Shown here: in pieces, positions 62,658 through 64,000 of the stretch
How the letters are laid out: each line of letters begins with the position of its first letter
Numbering within the stretch: the first letter of the stretch is position 1
Assembly: GCA_017416145.1 (NCBI GenBank)
Contig: JAFQDD010000019.1
Coordinates: forward strand, 1-64,000
Source: Spirochaetaceae bacterium
GTDB lineage: Bacteria; Spirochaetota; Spirochaetia; Treponematales; Treponemataceae
Length of the DNA stretch: 64,000 nt
Reading direction: 5' to 3'
Notes under the pieces: generated by a model
Told to the model about the DNA's origin: nothing
What the model saw: only the letters and a program-made list of their open reading frames with translations
Database searches by the model: none
Made by a program: the position numbers and the translations under genes

Positions 62658-64000
62658 TGTCTAACAAAAAAGTTCAAGATATCATATTCACAAATGATAA
62701 TTGTGTTGGTTGTAATAGATGTATAGCATCCTGTCCAATTTTGGGAGCTTGTGTTGCAGTTACAAAAAACGGCAAAAACCGAGTAGAAGTAAATTCTGAA
62801 AAATGTATAAATTGTGGATATTGTTTGAACGTATGTAAACATAATGCACGAGAATATCTTGATGATACAGAAGAATTTTTTCAAGATTTATCAGAAAAAA
62901 AAGACATATCTGTTATTGTTTCCACTTCATTTTATATTTTATATCCCAAAAAGGCGAAAAAAGTTTTAGGATATTTAAAATCAAAAGGTGTAAAACATTT
63001 TTATAATGAAAGTTTTGGAGTAGATATTTCTACTTGGGGATATTTAAAATTTATCGACCAAAATCCCAAAAAAAGCTTTGTTTTACAACCTTGTTCTGCT
63101 TTTGTAACTGGCATCCAAAAAGCAAATCCTGGAATGCTAAAATATTTGGCACCAATCCAATCTCCACTGATGAGTTTAGCATCATATCTTAGAAAATATC
63201 AGGGATTTTCTGGGGGATTAGCTTATTTAAGCCCTTGTATTTCAAGAAAAACAGAAATTGATTCAGAAGATACTCACGATTTAGTACAGTATAATATTAC
63301 GATAAATCACTTATTTGAAAAAATTCAAGACGTAGATTTGGATGCTTATTCTGAAATTACGCCAGACATCAATGATGAGTCTCTAAGTGCTTCTTATCCA
63401 TTTTTGGGAGGATTAAAGGAAAATCTTGGACGATATTTACCAAAAGAGCAAATAATTTTGCGATTTGGAGATGTAGCTAAAAATTACGATTCAAAACGAG
63501 ATTTTTCATCATTGCTAAAAGACACAGAATCTTTGATAATAGATACCTTTCATTGTGAAAATGGTTGTGTTCAAGGGACTGGAGTTTCCAACAAGGATTT
63601 TCACCTAAAACAATCCATTGATTATTATCAAGAAATAAAAGAAAAATTCTCGGATTCAAAAAGTCACGAGGAGAGAAAAAAAGAACTTTACGAAAAATTT
63701 GCTCAATTAAACTACGAAGATTTTACTCGGGAATATACTGATTTATATCAACAAACTTTTGAAGTGCCAGATTCTATTACAGATGAAATCTTTAATTCTA
63801 TGTATAAAACTACTTCAAAATCTAGAAATGTAAACTGTAACGCTTGTGGATATTCATCTTGTAAAAAAATGGCAAAGGCAATCGCTCTTGGATACAACAC
63901 TATAAAAAACTGTGCAAAATACGAGCGAGATGAAAATGCGAAACTTTACACCACAGATAGAATTTCAGGTTTGCCAAATCGAGTTGCTTTTGTGGACGAA
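62657..64000 (+). CDS. Two-ferredoxin, H-cluster-like and Fe-S domain protein with GGDEF start (partial)
   Basis: The frame runs off the window after 448 codons. In order: two 4Fe-4S ferredoxin motifs (CVGCNRCIASC, residues 16-26; CINCGYCLNVC, 50-60); an iron-hydrogenase large-subunit-like domain (about 80-330) with four possible H-cluster cysteines, C146 (VLQPCSAF), C194 (LSPCISRK), C300 and C304 (HCENGC); a Fes-type 4Fe-4S motif (CNACGYSSC, 394-402, plus C419); then YTTDRISGLPNRVAF (431-445), the conserved opening of a GGDEF domain. Catalytic H2 turnover is unlikely, as flanking motifs differ. Best read as a redox- or gas-sensing diguanylate cyclase. Confidence 0.85.
   Translation, partial: MSNKKVQDIIFTNDNCVGCNRCIASCPILGACVAVTKNGKNRVEVNSEKCINCGYCLNVCKHNAREYLDDTEEFFQDLSEKKDISVIVSTSFYILYPKKAKKVLGYLKSKGVKHFYNESFGVDISTWGYLKFIDQNPKKSFVLQPCSAFVTGIQKANPGMLKYLAPIQSPLMSLASYLRKYQGFSGGLAYLSPCISRKTEIDSEDTHDLVQYNITINHLFEKIQDVDLDAYSEITPDINDESLSASYPFLGGLKENLGRYLPKEQIILRFGDVAKNYDSKRDFSSLLKDTESLIIDTFHCENGCVQGTGVSNKDFHLKQSIDYYQEIKEKFSDSKSHEERKKELYEKFAQLNYEDFTREYTDLYQQTFEVPDSITDEIFNSMYKTTSKSRNVNCNACGYSSCKKMAKAIALGYNTIKNCAKYERDENAKLYTTDRISGLPNRVAFVDE

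Overview
The window reads as chromosomal DNA of a low-GC spirochaete, most probably a host-associated Treponema. Support comes from a periplasmic-flagellum cluster (fliF-fliG-fliH-fliI-fliJ), a large LptD-like outer-membrane protein directly behind uvrA, a pgpH-ybeY-CBS-TPR cluster, two LolC/E-type permeases around a LolD ATPase, many cleavable and lipoprotein signals, and strongly A/T-biased codon use. The genus is an inference; no rRNA or tRNA gene is present to confirm it.

Layout. (1) 1-15,101 is an accessory island. A tyrosine recombinase points left, and behind it lie about 20 short genes, all on the + strand, each with its own ribosome-binding site: methyltransferases, tautomerases, GNAT acetyltransferases, DUF1349 proteins, a small kinase, VOC and flavin split-barrel proteins, an ATC-hydrolase-like protein, a DinJ/YafQ-type toxin-antitoxin pair and an MspI-like type II restriction-modification pair. 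The island contains a near-identical duplicated segment with different inner contents, two frameshifted genes, three truncated genes and two tiny gene remnants, so it is actively rearranging. (2) 15,107-28,373 holds mixed housekeeping and envelope genes: esterase, BaiN/HI0933 flavoprotein, NTP pyrophosphatase, M15 peptidase, small envelope proteins, TrmN6-like methyltransferase, YczE-like membrane protein, HD-GYP phosphodiesterase, chemoreceptor and GH53 galactanase. (3) 28,489-30,220 is a stand-alone trpB behind a roughly 390-nt leader full of hairpins. (4) 30,261-35,925 is the flagellar operon. (5) 35,926-37,340 holds an Rpn-family gene and two simple-repeat tracts. (6) 37,340-57,367 is core chromosome: uvrA, lptD, pgpH, ybeY, CorC-like, TPR protein, Cas2-like protein, prfB with its programmed frameshift, PEGA protein, ftsY, lolC/D/E. 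(7) 57,387-61,467 is mcsA-mcsB-clpC. (8) 61,501-64,000 is a FIST-domain protein followed by a multidomain iron-sulfur/hydrogenase-like protein that starts a GGDEF domain as the window ends.

How the parts work together. fliF-J builds the MS ring, rotor and export ATPase. The Lol genes and LptD serve lipoprotein and LPS (or another amphiphile) traffic to the outer membrane. PgpH, HD-GYP and the terminal GGDEF protein point to c-di-AMP and c-di-GMP signalling.

Most notable points: the FIST plus H-cluster-like/GGDEF pair (a candidate redox- or gas-sensing diguanylate cyclase), an McsB homologue that appears to have lost several catalytic residues beside an intact-looking ClpC, a dispersed structured repeat with at least three copies (one in the trpB leader), a solo Cas2-like protein with no CRISPR, and several promoters placed so close to start codons that the mRNAs should be leaderless. 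All homology calls are from reading the sequence and remembered family features; no database search was run.
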